From Chlorocebus sabaeus (lineage: Eukaryota; Chordata; Mammalia; Primates; Cercopithecidae): a stretch of 64,000 bases of DNA. Made by a program: the position numbers and the translations under genes. Each line of letters starts with the position of its first letter. Within the stretch, counting starts at the first letter, position 1. Shown piece by piece: positions 1-8,403 of this stretch. Location of the stretch: positions 620,001 through 684,000 of the forward strand of contig NW_027328092.1 in assembly GCF_047675955.1 (NCBI RefSeq), written 5' to 3'. The notes under the pieces were generated by a model, which was not told where the DNA came from, did no database searches, and saw only the letters and a list, made by a program, of their open reading frames with translations.

Positions 1-1
1 C

Positions 2-173
2 GGTGAAAAAGGAAATATCTTCCTTTAAAAACTGGAAAGAAGCTTTCTGAGAAACTGCTTTGTGTTCTGTTAATTCATCTCACAGAGTCACTGCTTTCAC
101 CTCAAGAATCCTTTCGCTGAGACTCTTCATGTGGAAATTTCATAGTGATATTTTCAAGCCCATAGAGGGCTAA
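2..173 (+). repeat. Alpha monomer M1 (reference in copy C1, 172 bp)
   Basis: First monomer of the unit as phased here. Diagnostic bases are CTTCCTTTAAAAACTGG near the start, CACAGAGTCACTGCTTTCACC in the middle part (CACGG in some copies), GCTGAGACTCTTCATGTGG, and AAATTTCATAGTGATATTTTC near the end. It contains a HindIII site. Its preceding box is CTACGGTGAAAAAGGAA or CCACGGTGAAAAAGGAA. In C17, C20 and C22 it opens with GGCG instead of GGTG. Confidence 0.93.
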
Positions 174-345
174 GGTGAAAAAGGAAATATCCTAAGATAA
201 AAACTGAAAAGAAGCATTCTGAGAAACTACTTTGTGTTCTGTTAATTCATCTCACAGTGTTACAGCTTTGCCCTCAAGAAGCCTTTCGCGAAGACACTTC
301 TTGTGGAATTTGCAAAGTGATATTTGGAAGCCCATAGAGGGCTAT
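174..345 (+). repeat. Alpha monomer M2 (reference in copy C1, 172 bp)
   Basis: Diagnostic bases are AAATATCCTAAGATAAAAAC, GAAGCATTCTGAGAAACTAC, CAGTGTTACAGCTTTGCCC and CTTTCGCGAAGACACTTC. The TATCCTAAGATAAAAACTG block recurs in M7, M12 and V. There is no HindIII site because the site reads AAGCAT. The entry box is CTAAGGTGAAAAAGGAA, one base off the pJalpha consensus. Confidence 0.92.
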
Positions 346-358
346 GGTGAAAAAGGAA
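342..358 (-). promoter_or_regulatory. pJalpha (A-type) box, representative example
   Basis: The + strand reads CTATGGTGAAAAAGGAA, an exact match to the reverse complement of the published pJalpha motif TTCCTTTTYCACCRTAG. In human arrays this box marks A-type monomers and sits where B-type monomers carry the CENP-B box. Every monomer of the window has this site in exact or near-exact form. It is exact before M3, M5, M7, M9, M11, M15 and usually M1. It has one mismatch in M2, M4, M6, M10, M12, M13 and M16, and two or more in M8 and M14. Its binding activity in vivo is not something the sequence can show. Confidence 0.75.
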
Positions 359-515
359 ATATCTTTTGTTAAAAACTGAAAGAGACTTTCTGAGAAACTG
401 CTCTGTGTTCTATTAATTCATCTCACAGAGTTACTGCTTTCCCAGAAAGAAGCCATTCTCTAAGATTCTTCTTGTGGATTTTTCAAAGTGATATTGGAAG
501 CCCATAGAGGGCTAT
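346..515 (+). repeat. Alpha monomer M3 (reference in copy C1, 170 bp)
   Basis: Short by two bases relative to the mode. Diagnostic bases are ATCTTTTGTTAAAAACTG, TTCTATTAATTC, CTTTCCCAGAAAGAAGCCA, TTCTCTAAGATTCTTC, GGATTTTTCAAAG and GATATTGGAAG. C1 and C2 read AAGAGACTTTC where every later copy reads AAGAGGCTTTC. The 5' TTTCG present in most monomers is lost here (ATTCTCTAAG). Confidence 0.92.
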
Positions 516-687
516 GGTGAAAAAGGGAATATCTTCCGTTAAAAACTGGAAAGAATCTTTCTGAGAAACTACTTTGTGTTCTGTTAATTCATCTCACAGA
601 GTTACAGCTTTCCCCTCAAGAAGCCTTTCGCTAAGACTGTTCTTCTGGAATTTTGAAAGTGATATTTGGAATCCCATAGAGGGCTAT
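516..687 (+). repeat. Alpha monomer M4 (reference in copy C1, 172 bp)
   Basis: Diagnostic bases are AAAGGGAATATCTTCCG, GAAAGAATCTTTCTGAG, AAACTACTTTGTG, GTTCTTCTGGAATTTTGAAAG and TTTGGAATCCC. ACTACTTCGTG is a shared variant in C7, C8, C12, C18, C21 and C24, and C23 reads ACTACTACGTG. The pJalpha-like box has one mismatch (GGGA for GGAA). Confidence 0.92.
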
Positions 688-859
688 GGTGAAAAAGGAA
701 AGATCTTCCGTTAAAAACTGGAAAGAACCTTTCTGAGAAATTGCTTTGTGTTCTTTTAATTCATCTCACAGAGTTACTGCGTTCCTCTCAAGAAGCCTTT
801 CGCTAAGACTGTTCTTGTGGAATTTGCAAAGTGATATTTGGAAGCCCATATAGGGTTAT
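688..859 (+). repeat. Alpha monomer M5 (reference in copy C1, 172 bp)
   Basis: Diagnostic bases are GGAAAGATCTTCCG (which creates a BglII site AGATCT), GAAAGAACCTTTCTGAG, AAATTGCTTTGTG, TTCTTTTAATTC, TACTGCGTTCCTCTCAAG and CCATATAGGGTTATG. The TACTGCGTTCC block is otherwise found only in M12. Confidence 0.92.
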
Positions 860-1031
860 GGTGAAAAAGGAAATATCTTCCGTTAAAAACTGGAAAGAAG
901 CATTCTGAGAAACTGCTTTGTGTTCTCTTAGTTCATCTCACAGAGTTACAGCTTGCCCCTCTAGAAGCCTTTCGCTAAGACTGTTCTTGTGGAATTTGCA
1001 AAGTGACATTTGGAAGCCCATAGTGGGCTAT
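860..1031 (+). repeat. Alpha monomer M6 (reference in copy C1, 172 bp)
   Basis: Diagnostic bases are GAAGCATTCTGAG, TTCTCTTAGTTCATC, CAGCTTGCCCCTCTAGAAGCC (which gives an XbaI-type TCTAGA), GTGACATTTGG and CCATAGTGGGC. The right half is replaced by M7 sequence in copy C18. C12, C16 and C17 carry GGAATTTTCAAAG instead of GGAATTTGCAAAG here. Confidence 0.92.
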
Positions 1032-1202
1032 GGTGAAAAAGGAAATATCCTAAGATAAAAACTGAAAAGAAGCTTTCTGAGAAACTGCCTTGTGTTCTGT
1101 TAATTCATCTCACAGGGTTACAGCTTTCTCCACAAGAAGCCTTTCGCTAAGACTGTTCTTGTGGAATTTCAAAGTGATATTTGTAAAGCCATAGAAGGAT
1201 AT
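1032..1202 (+). repeat. Alpha monomer M7 (reference in copy C1, 171 bp)
   Basis: Diagnostic bases are AAATATCCTAAGATAAAAAC (shared with M2), GAAACTGCCTTGTG, CACAGGGTTACAGC, TTTCTCCACAAGAAGCC, TTTGTAAAGCCATAGAAGGA and a closing TATG before GATGAAAAAGG. The window ends inside this monomer (63961 onward). Confidence 0.92.
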
Positions 1203-1373
1203 GATGAAAAAGGAAATATCTTCTGTTAAAAACTGGAAAGAAGCTTTCTGAGAAACTGCTTTGTGTTCTGTTAATTCATCTCACAGAGATACAGCTTTCT
1301 CCTCAAGAAGTTTTCGCTAAGACTGTGCTTCTGGAATTTGGAAAGTGATATTTGGAAGCCCATAGAGGGCTAC
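1203..1373 (+). repeat. Alpha monomer M8 (reference in copy C1, 171 bp)
   Basis: Opens with GATGAAAAAGG instead of GGTG, so its pJalpha-like box has two mismatches (ATATGATGAAAAAGGAA). Diagnostic bases are ATCTTCTGTTAAAAACTGG, CACAGAGATACAGC, CAAGAAGTTTTCGCTAAG (one base shorter) and GTGCTTCTGGAATTTGG. It is the right-hand partner of the M1/M8 hybrid in copy C4. Confidence 0.92.
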
Positions 1374-1545
1374 GGTGAAAAAGGAAATAACTTCCGTTAA
1401 AAAACAGGAAAGAAGCTTTCTGAGAAACTGCTTTGTGTTCTGCTAATTCATCTCAAGAGTTACAGCTTTCCCCTCAAGCAGTCTTTCGCTAAGACTGTTC
1501 TTGGGGAATTTGCAAAGTGATATTTGGAAGCCCATAGAGGGCTAT
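1374..1545 (+). repeat. Alpha monomer M9 (reference in copy C1, 172 bp)
   Basis: Diagnostic bases are AAATAACTTCCG, TTAAAAAACAGGAAAG, TTCTGCTAATTCATCTCAAG (missing two bases of CACAG), CAAGCAGTCTTTCGC and TTCTTGGGGAATTTGC. In 14-mers it is followed directly by V. Its right half is joined to M12 in copy C19. Confidence 0.92.
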
Positions 1546-1717
1546 GGTGAAAAAAGAAGTATCTTCCGTTAAAAAGTGGAAAGAATCTTTCTGAGAATCT
1601 GCTTTGTGTTCTGTTAATTCATCTCACAGTGTTACAAATCTCTCCTCAAGTAACCTTTAGCTAAGGCTGATCTTGTGGAATTTGGAAAGTGATATTTGGA
1701 AGCCCATAGGGGGCTAT
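1546..1717 (+). repeat. Alpha monomer M10 (reference in copy C1, 172 bp)
   Basis: Diagnostic bases are GGTGAAAAAAGAAGTATC, TTAAAAAGTGGAAAGAATC, GAGAATCTGC, CAGTGTTACAAATCTCTCC, CAAGTAACCTTTAGCTAAGG, CTGATCTTGTGG and CCATAGGGGGC. It is absent from the 14-mer copies and from the region they share. The TTTCG block reads TTTAG here. Confidence 0.92.
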
Positions 1718-1888
1718 GGTGAAAAAGGAAGTATCTTCCGTTAAAATCTGGAAGAAGATTTCTGAGAAACTACTTTGTGTTCTGTTAATTCATCTCAGAG
1801 ACTTACATCTTTCCCCTCATGAAGCCTTTCCCTAAGACTCTTCTTGTGGAATTTGCAAAGTGATATTTCGAAGCCCACAGAGGGCTAT
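1718..1888 (+). repeat. Alpha monomer M11 (reference in copy C1, 171 bp)
   Basis: Diagnostic bases are GGAAGTATCTTCCG, TTAAAATCTGGAAGAAGATT, CATCTCAGAGACTTACATC, CCTCATGAAGCCTTTCCC, TATTTCGAAGCCCACAGAGG. It is absent from 14-mers. C16 and C17 share CTCTTCCTGTGG, and C2 alone reads CTCTTCATGTGG. Confidence 0.92.
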
Positions 1889-2059
1889 GGTGAAAAAGGA
1901 GATATCCTAAGATAAAAACTGAAGAGAAACTTTCTGAGAAACTGCTCTGTATTCTCTTAATTCATCTCACAGAGTTACTGCGTTCCCCTCAAGAAGCCTT
2001 TCGCTAAGACTGTTTTGTGGAATTTGAAAAGTGATATTTGGAAGCCCATAGAGGGTTAT
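1889..2059 (+). repeat. Alpha monomer M12 (reference in copy C1; 171 bp here, 172 bp elsewhere)
   Basis: Diagnostic bases are GGAGATATCCTAAGATAAA, CTGAAGAGAAACTTTC, GCTCTGTATTCTCTTAATTC, TACTGCGTTCCCCTCAAG, GGAATTTGAAAAGTG and GAGGGTTATG. In C1 the GTTCTTGTGG block has lost one base (GTTTTGTGG), which is why C1 is 2,743 bp instead of 2,744. Its last third is shared with monomer V. Confidence 0.92.
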
Positions 2060-2228
2060 GGTGAAAAAGGAAAATCTTCCCTTAAAAACTGGAAAGAAGC
2101 TTCCTGAGAAACTGCTTTGTGTTCGGTTAATTCAACTCACAGTTACTGCTTTCTCCTCAAAAAGCCTTTCGCTAACACTGTTCTTATGCAATTTGCAAAG
2201 TGATATTTGTAAGCCCTTAGAGGGTTAA
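2060..2228 (+). repeat. Alpha monomer M13 (reference in copy C1, 169 bp)
   Basis: The shortest monomer. Diagnostic bases are GGAAAATCTTCCC, GAAGCTTCCTGAG, GTTCGGTTAATTCAACTC, ACAGTTACTGCTTTCTCC, CAAAAAGCC, GCTAACACTGTTCTTATGC and CCCTTAGAGGGTTAAG. C1-C4 read TTTGTAAGCCC and all later copies read TTTGGAAGCCC. C8, C12, C15 and C18 read TTTCCCCTCAAAAAG. Confidence 0.92.
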
Positions 2229-2400
2229 GGTGAAAAAGGACATACCTACCGTTAAAAACTGTAAAGAAGCTTTCTGAGAAACTGCTCTGTGTTCTGTTAA
2301 TTCATCTCACAGTGTTACAGCATTCCCTTCAGGAAGCCTTTCGCTAAGTCTGTTCTTGTGGAATATTCAAGGTGATATCTGGAAGCCCATAGAGTGCTAT
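2229..2400 (+). repeat. Alpha monomer M14 (reference in copy C1, 172 bp)
   Basis: Diagnostic bases are TCTACCGTTAAAAACTGTAAAG, CAGTGTTACAGCATTCCC, TTCAGGAAGCC, GCTAAGTCTG, GGAATATTCAAGGTGATATC and CATAGAGTGC. The start exists in three forms: GGACATATC (most), GGACCTATC (C9, C10, C20, C22, C24) and GGAAATATC (all V-containing copies plus C16 and C23). C1 alone reads GGACATACC. Confidence 0.92.
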
Positions 2401-2572
2401 GGTGAAAAAGGAAATATCTTCCGTTAAAAACTGGAAAGAAGCTTTCTGAGAAACTGCTCTGTGTTCTGTTAATTCATCTCACAGAGTTACAGCTTTCCCC
2501 TCAAGAAGCCTTTCGCTAAGACTGTTCTTGTGAAATTTGCACATTGATATCTGGAAGTCCATACAGGGCTAC
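2401..2572 (+). repeat. Alpha monomer M15 (reference in copy C1, 172 bp)
   Basis: Closest to the general consensus in its left half. Diagnostic bases lie at the right end: CTTGTGAAATTTGCACATTG, GATATCTGGAAGTCC and CATACAGGGCTAC. AAGAAGACTTTCG replaces AAGAAGCCTTTCG in C3, C5, C13, C16, C17, C19, C21 and C23. GAAACTTTC (HindIII site lost) occurs in C8, C12, C15 and C18. Confidence 0.92.
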
Positions 2573-2744
2573 GGTGTAAAAGGAAATATCTTCCGATAAA
2601 AACTGGAAGGAAGCTTTATGAGAAACTGCTTTGTGTCCTGTTAATTCATCTCACAGAGTTACAGCCTTCCCTTCAAGATGCCTTTCGCTAAGACTCTTCT
2701 TGTGGAATTGGCAAAGTGTTATTTGGAAGCCCGTAGAGGTCCAC
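2573..2744 (+). repeat. Alpha monomer M16 (reference in copy C1, 172 bp)
   Basis: Opens with GGTGTAAAAGG, a T inside the A-run of the pJalpha-like box. Diagnostic bases are CTTCCGATAAAAACTGG, GAAGGAAGCTTTATGAG, TGTGTCCTG, CAGCCTTCCCTTCAAGATGCC, GAATTGGCAAAGTGTTATT and CCCGTAGAGGTCYAC. Variants are TTAATTTATC in C6, C7 and C11, and TTAGTTCATC in C9, C20, C22, C23 and C24. Confidence 0.92.
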
Positions 2745-5488
2745 GGTGAAAAAGGAAATATCTTCCTTTAAAAACTGGAAAGAAGCTTTCTGAGAAACTG
2801 CTTTGTGTTCTGTTAATTCATCTCACAGAGTCACTGCTTTCACCTCAAGAATCCTTTCGCTGAGACTCTTCATGTGGAAATTTCATAGTGATATTTTCAA
2901 GCCCATAGAGGGCTAAGGTGAAAAAGGAAATATCCTAAGATAAAAACTGAAAAGAAGCATTCTGAGAAACTACTTTGTGTTCTGTTAATTCATCTCACAG
3001 TGTTACAGCTTTGCCCTCAAGAAGCCTTTCGCGAAGACACTTCTTGTGGAATTTGCAAAGTGATATTTGGAAGCCCATAGAGGGCTATGGTGAAAAAGGA
3101 AATATCTTTTGTTAAAAACTGAAAGAGACTTTCTGAGAAACTGCTCTGTGTTCTATTAATTCATCTCACAGAGTTACTGCTTTCCCAGAAAGAAGCCATT
3201 CTCTAAGATTCTTCTTGTGGATTTTTCAAAGTGATATTGGAAGCCCATAGAGGGCTATGGTGAAAAAGGGAATATCTTCCGTTAAAAACTGGAAAGAATC
3301 TTTCTGAGAAACTACTTTGTGTTCTGTTAATTCATCTCACAGAGTTACAGCTTTCCCCTCAAGAAGCCTTTCGCTAAGACTGTTCTTCTGGAATTTTGAA
3401 AGTGATATTTGGAATCCCATAGAGGGCTATGGTGAAAAAGGAAAGATCTTCTGTTAAAAACTGGAAAGAACCTTTCTGAGAAATTGCTTTGTGTTCTTTT
3501 AATTCATCTCACAGAGTTACTGCGTTCCTCTCAAGAAGCCTTTCGCTAAGACTGTTCTTGTGGAATTTGCAAAGTGATATTTCGAAGCCCATATAGGGTT
3601 ATGGTGAAAAAGGAAATATCTTCCGTTAAAAACTGGAAAGAAGCATTCTGAGAAACTGCTTTGTGTTCTCTTAGTTCATCTCACAGAGTTACAGCTTGCC
3701 CCTCTAGAAGCCTTTCGCTAAGACTGTTCTTGTGGAATTTGCAAAGTGACATTTGGAAGCCCATAGTGGGCTATGGTGAAAAAGGAAATATCCTAAGATA
3801 AAAACTGAAAAGAAGCTTTCTGAGAAACTGCCTTGTGTTCTGTTAATTCATCTCACAGGGTTACAGTTTTCTCCACAAGAAGCCTTTCGCTAAGACTGTT
3901 CTTGTGGAATTTCAAAGTGATATTTGTAAAGCCATAGAAGGATATGATGAAAAAGGAAATATCTTCTGTTAAAAACTGGAAAGAAGCTTTCTGAGAAACT
4001 GCTTTGTGTTCTGTTAATTCATCTCACAGAGATACAGCTTTCTCCTCAAGAAGTTTTCGCTAAGACTGTGCTTCTGGAATTTGGAAAGTGATATTTGGAA
4101 GCCCATAGAGGGCTACGGTGAAAAAGGAAATAACTTCCGTTAAAAAACAGGAAAGAAGCTTTCTGAGAAACTGCTTTGTGTTCTGCTAATTCATCTCAAG
4201 AGTTACAGCTTTCCCCTCAAGCAGTCTTTCGCTAAGACTGTTCTTGGGGAATTTGCAAAGTGATATTTGGAAGCCCATAGAGGGCTATGGTGAAAAAAGA
4301 AGTATCTTCCGTTAAAAAGTGGAAAGAATCTTTCTGAGAATCTGCTTTGTGTTCTGTTAATTCATCTCACAGTGTTACAAATCTCTCCTCAAGTAACCTT
4401 TAGCTAAGGCTGATCTTGTGGAATTTGGAAAGTGATATTTGGAAGCCCATAGGGGGCTATGGTGAAAAAGGAAGTATCTTCCGTTAAAATCTGGAAGAAG
4501 ATTTCTGAGAAACTACTTTGTGTTCTGTTAATTCATCTCAGAGACTTACATCTTTCCCCTCATGAAGCCTTTCCCTAAGACTCTTCATGTGGAATTTGCA
4601 AAGTGATATTTCGAAGCCCACAGAGGGCTATGGTGAAAAAGGAGATATCCTAAGATAAAAACTGAAGAGAAACTTTCTGAGAAACTGCTCTGTATTCTCT
4701 TAATTCATCTCACAGAGTTACTGCGTTCCCCTCAAGAAGCCTTTCGCTAAGACTGTTCTTGTGGAATTTGAAAAGTGATATTTGGAAGCCCATAGAGGGT
4801 TATGGTGAAAAAGGAAAATCTTCCCTTAAAAACTGGAAAGAAGCTTCCTGAGAAACTGCTTTGTGTTCGGTTAATTCAACTCACAGTTACTGCTTTCTCC
4901 TCAAAAAGCCTTTCGCTAACACTGTTCTTATGCAATTTGCAAAGTGATATTTGTAAGCCCTTAGAGGGTTAAGGTGAAAAAGGACATATCTACCGTTAAA
5001 AACTGTAAAGAAGCTTTCTGAGAAACTGCTCTGTGTTCTGTTAATTCATCTCACAGTGTTACAGCATTCCCTTCAGGAAGCCTTTCGCTAAGTCTGTTCT
5101 TGTGGAATATTCAAGGTGATATCTGGAAGCCCATAGAGTGCTATGGTGAAAAAGGAAATATCTTCCGTTAAAAACTGGAAAGAAGCTTTCTGAGAAATTG
5201 CTCTGTGTTCTGTTAATTCATCTCACAGAGTTACAGCTTTCCCCTCAAGAAGCCTTTCGCTAAGACTGTTCTTGTGAAATTTGCACATTGATATCTGGAA
5301 GTCCATACAGGGCTACGGTGTAAAAGGAAATATCTTCCGATAAAAACTGGAAGGAAGCTTTATGAGAAACTGCTTTGTGTCCTGTTAATTCATCTCACAG
5401 AGTTACAGCCTTCCCTTCAAGATGCCTTTCGCTAAGACTCTTCTTGTGGAATTGGCAAAGTGTTATTTGGAAGCCCGTAGAGGTCCAC
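2745..5488 (+). repeat. HOR copy C2, 16-mer (2,744 bp)
   Basis: Full M1-M16 order, canonical length. Private changes include TATTTCGAAGCCC in M5, CTCTTCATGTGG in M11 and GAGAAATTGCTCTG in M15. M5 CTTCTGTT is shared with C6. Confidence 0.94.
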
Positions 5489-8232
5489 GGTGAAAAAGGA
5501 AATATCTTCCTTTAAAAACTGGAAAGAAGCTTTCTGAGAAACTGCTTTGTGTTCTGTTAATTCATCTCACAGAGTCACTGCTTTCACCTCAAGAATCCTT
5601 TCGCTGAGACTCTTCATGTGGAAATTTCATAGTGATATTTTCAAGCCCATAGAGGGCTAAGGTGAAAAAGGAAATATCCTAAGATAAAAACTGAAAAGAA
5701 GCATTCTGAGAAACTACTTTGTGTTCTGTTAATTCATCTCACAGTGTTACAGCTTTGCCCTCAAGAAGCCTTTCGCGAAGACACTTCTTGTGGAATTTGC
5801 AAAGTGATATTTGGAAGCCCATAGAGGGCTATGGTGAAAAAGGAAATATCTTTTGTTAAAAACTGAAAGAGGCTTTCTGAGAAACTGCTCTGTGTTCTAT
5901 TAATTCATCTCACAGAGTTACTGCTTTCCCAGAAAGAAGCCATTCTCTAAGATTCTTCTTGTGGATTTTTCAAAGTGATATTGGAAGCCCATAGAGGGCT
6001 ATGGTGAAAAAGGGAATATCTTCCGTTAAAAACTGGAAAGAATCTTTCTGAGAAACTACTTTGTGTTCTGTTAATTCATCTCACAGAGTTACAGCTTTCC
6101 CCTCAAGAAGCCTTTCGCTAAGACTGTTCTTCTGGAATTTTGAAAGTGATATTTGGAATCCCATAGAGGGCTATGGTGAAAAAGGAAAGATCTTCCGTTA
6201 AAAACTGGAAAGAACCCTTCTGAGAAATTGCTTTGTGTTCTTTTAATTCATCTCACAGAGTTACTGCGTTCCTCTCAAGAAGCCTTTCGCTAAGACTGTT
6301 CTTGTGGAATTTGCAAAGTGATATTTGGAAGCCCATATAGGGTTATGGTGAAAAAGGAAATATCTTCCGTTAAAAACTGGAAAGAAGCATTCTGAGAAAC
6401 TGCTTTGTGTTCTCTTAGTTCATCTCACAGAGTTACAGCTTGCCCCTCTAGAAGCCTTTCGCTAAGACTGTTCTTGTGGAATTTGCAAAGTGACATTTGG
6501 AAGCCCATAGTGGGCTATGGTGAAAAAGGAAATATCCTAAGATAAAAACTGAAAAGAAGCTTTCTGAGAAACTGCCTTGTGTTCTGTTAATTCATCTCAC
6601 AGGGTTACAGCTTTCTCCACAAGAAGCCTTTCGCTAAGACTGTTCTTGTGGAATTTCAAAGTGATATTTGTAAAGCCATAGAAGGATATGATGAAAAAGG
6701 AAATATCTTCTGTTAAAAACTGGAAAGAAGCTTTCTGAGAAACTGCTTTGTGTTCTGTTAATTCATCTCACAGAGATACAGCTTTCTCCTCAAGAAGTTT
6801 TCGCTAAGACTGTGCTTCTGGAATTTGGAAAGTGATATTTGGAAGCCCATAGAGGGCTACGGTGAAAAAGGAAATAACTTCCGTTAAAAAACAGGAAAGA
6901 AGCTTTCTGAGAAACTGCTTTGTGTTCTGCTAATTCATCTCAAGAGTTACAGCTTTCCCCTCAAGCAGTCTTTCGCTAAGACTGTTCTTGGGGAATTTGC
7001 AAAGTGATATTTGGAAGCCCATAGAGGGCTATGGTGAAAAAAGAAGTATCTTCCGTTAAAAAGTGGAAAGAATCTTTCTGAGAATCTGCTTTGTGTTCTG
7101 TTAATTCATCTCACAGTGTTACAAATCTCTCCTCAAGTAACCTTTAGCTAAGGCTGATCTTGTGGAATTTGGAAAGTGATATTTGGAAGCCCATAGGGGG
7201 CTATGGTGAAAAAGGAAGTATCTTCCGTTAAAATCTGGAAGAAGATTTCTGAGAAACTACTTTGTGTTCTGTTAATTCATCTCAGAGACTTACATCTTTC
7301 CCCTCATGAAGCCTTTCCCTAAGACTCTTCTTGTGGAATTTGCAAAGTGATATTTCGAAGCCCACAGAGGGCTATGGTGAAAAAGGAGATATCCTAAGAT
7401 AAAAACTGAAGAGAAACTTTCTGAGAAACTGCTCTGTATTCTCTTAATTCATCTCACAGAGTTACTGCGTTCCCCTCAAGAAGCCTTTCGCTAAGACTGT
7501 TCTTGTGGAATTTGAAAAGTGATATTTGGAAGCCCATAGAGGGTTATGGTGAAAAAGGAAAATCTTCCCTTAAAAACTGGAAAGAAGCTTCCTGAGAAAC
7601 TGCTTTGTGTTCGGTTAATTCAACTCACAGTTACTGCTTTCTCCTCAAAAAGCCTTTCGCTAACACTGTTCTTATGCAATTTGCAAAGTGATATTTGTAA
7701 GCCCTTAGAGGGTTAAGGTGAAAAAGGACATATCTACCGTTAAAAACTGTAAAGAAGCTTTCTGAGAAACTGCTCTGTGTTCTGTTAATTCATCTCACAG
7801 TGTTACAGCATTCCCTTCAGGAAGCCTTTCGCTAAGTCTGTTCTTGTGGAATATTCAAGGTGATATCTGGAAGCCCATAGAGTGCTATGGTGAAAAAGGA
7901 AATATCTTCCGTTAAAAACTGGAAAGAAGCTTTCTGAGAAACTGCTCTGTGTTCTGTTAATTCATCTCACAGAGTTACAGCTTTCCCCTCAAGAAGACTT
8001 TCGCTAAGACTGTTCTTGTGAAATTTGCACATTGATATCTGGAAGTCCATACAGGGCTACGGTGTAAAAGGAAATATCTTCCGATAAAAACTGGAAGGAA
8101 GCTTTATGAGAAACTGCTTTGTGTCCTGTTAATTCATCTCACAGAGTTACAGCCTTCCCTTCAAGATGCCTTTCGCTAAGACTCTTCTTGTGGAATTGGC
8201 AAAGTGTTATTTGGAAGCCCGTAGAGGTCTAC
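5489..8232 (+). repeat. HOR copy C3, 16-mer (2,744 bp)
   Basis: Full M1-M16 order. It is the first copy with AAGAGGCTTTC in M3 and the first with the AAGAAGACTTTC form of M15. M5 carries a private GAACCCTTC. The end is GTCTAC. Confidence 0.94.
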
Positions 8233-8403
8233 GGTGAAAAAGGAAATATCTTCCTTTAAAAACTGGAAAGAAGCTTTCTGAGAAACTGCTTTGTGTTCTG
8301 TTAATTCATCTCACAGAGATACAGCTTTCTCCTCAAGAAGTTTTCGCTAAGACTGTGCTTCTGGAATTTGGAAAGGGATATTTGGAAGCCCATAGAGGGC
8401 TAC
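8233..8403 (+). repeat. Hybrid monomer M1/M8 in copy C4
   Basis: The left part has the M1 signature and the right part that of M8 (GAGATACAGC, GAAGTTTTCGC, GTGCTTCTGG). M1 and M8 are identical over the 62-bp tract 8257-8318, so the crossover lies within that tract. A private G gives GGAAAGGGATATTTGG in the M8 part. An unequal exchange between misaligned copies is the simplest origin. Confidence 0.93.

Larger units (their letters stand above)
2..2744 (+). repeat. HOR copy C1, 16-mer (2,743 bp)
   Basis: Full M1-M16 order. It has a one-base deletion in M12 and the private M14 form GGACATACC. It shares AAGAGACTTTC in M3 with C2, TTTGTAAGCCC in M13 with C2-C4, and the GTCCAC end with C2, C5 and C13. 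Confidence 0.94.

Noticed and set aside
107..123. TTTCG-containing block (TTTCGCTAAGACTG in most monomers) as a possible CENP-B box
   Set aside because: Only the TTCG part fits. The required A and CGGG positions are not met, and the block is not at the usual box position, which holds the pJalpha-like motif.
1889..2059. Loss of one base in M12 of copy C1 as a functional variant
   Set aside because: It is a single-base change in a T/C run in one copy. It may be a private mutation or a sequencing error and only explains why C1 is 2,743 bp.
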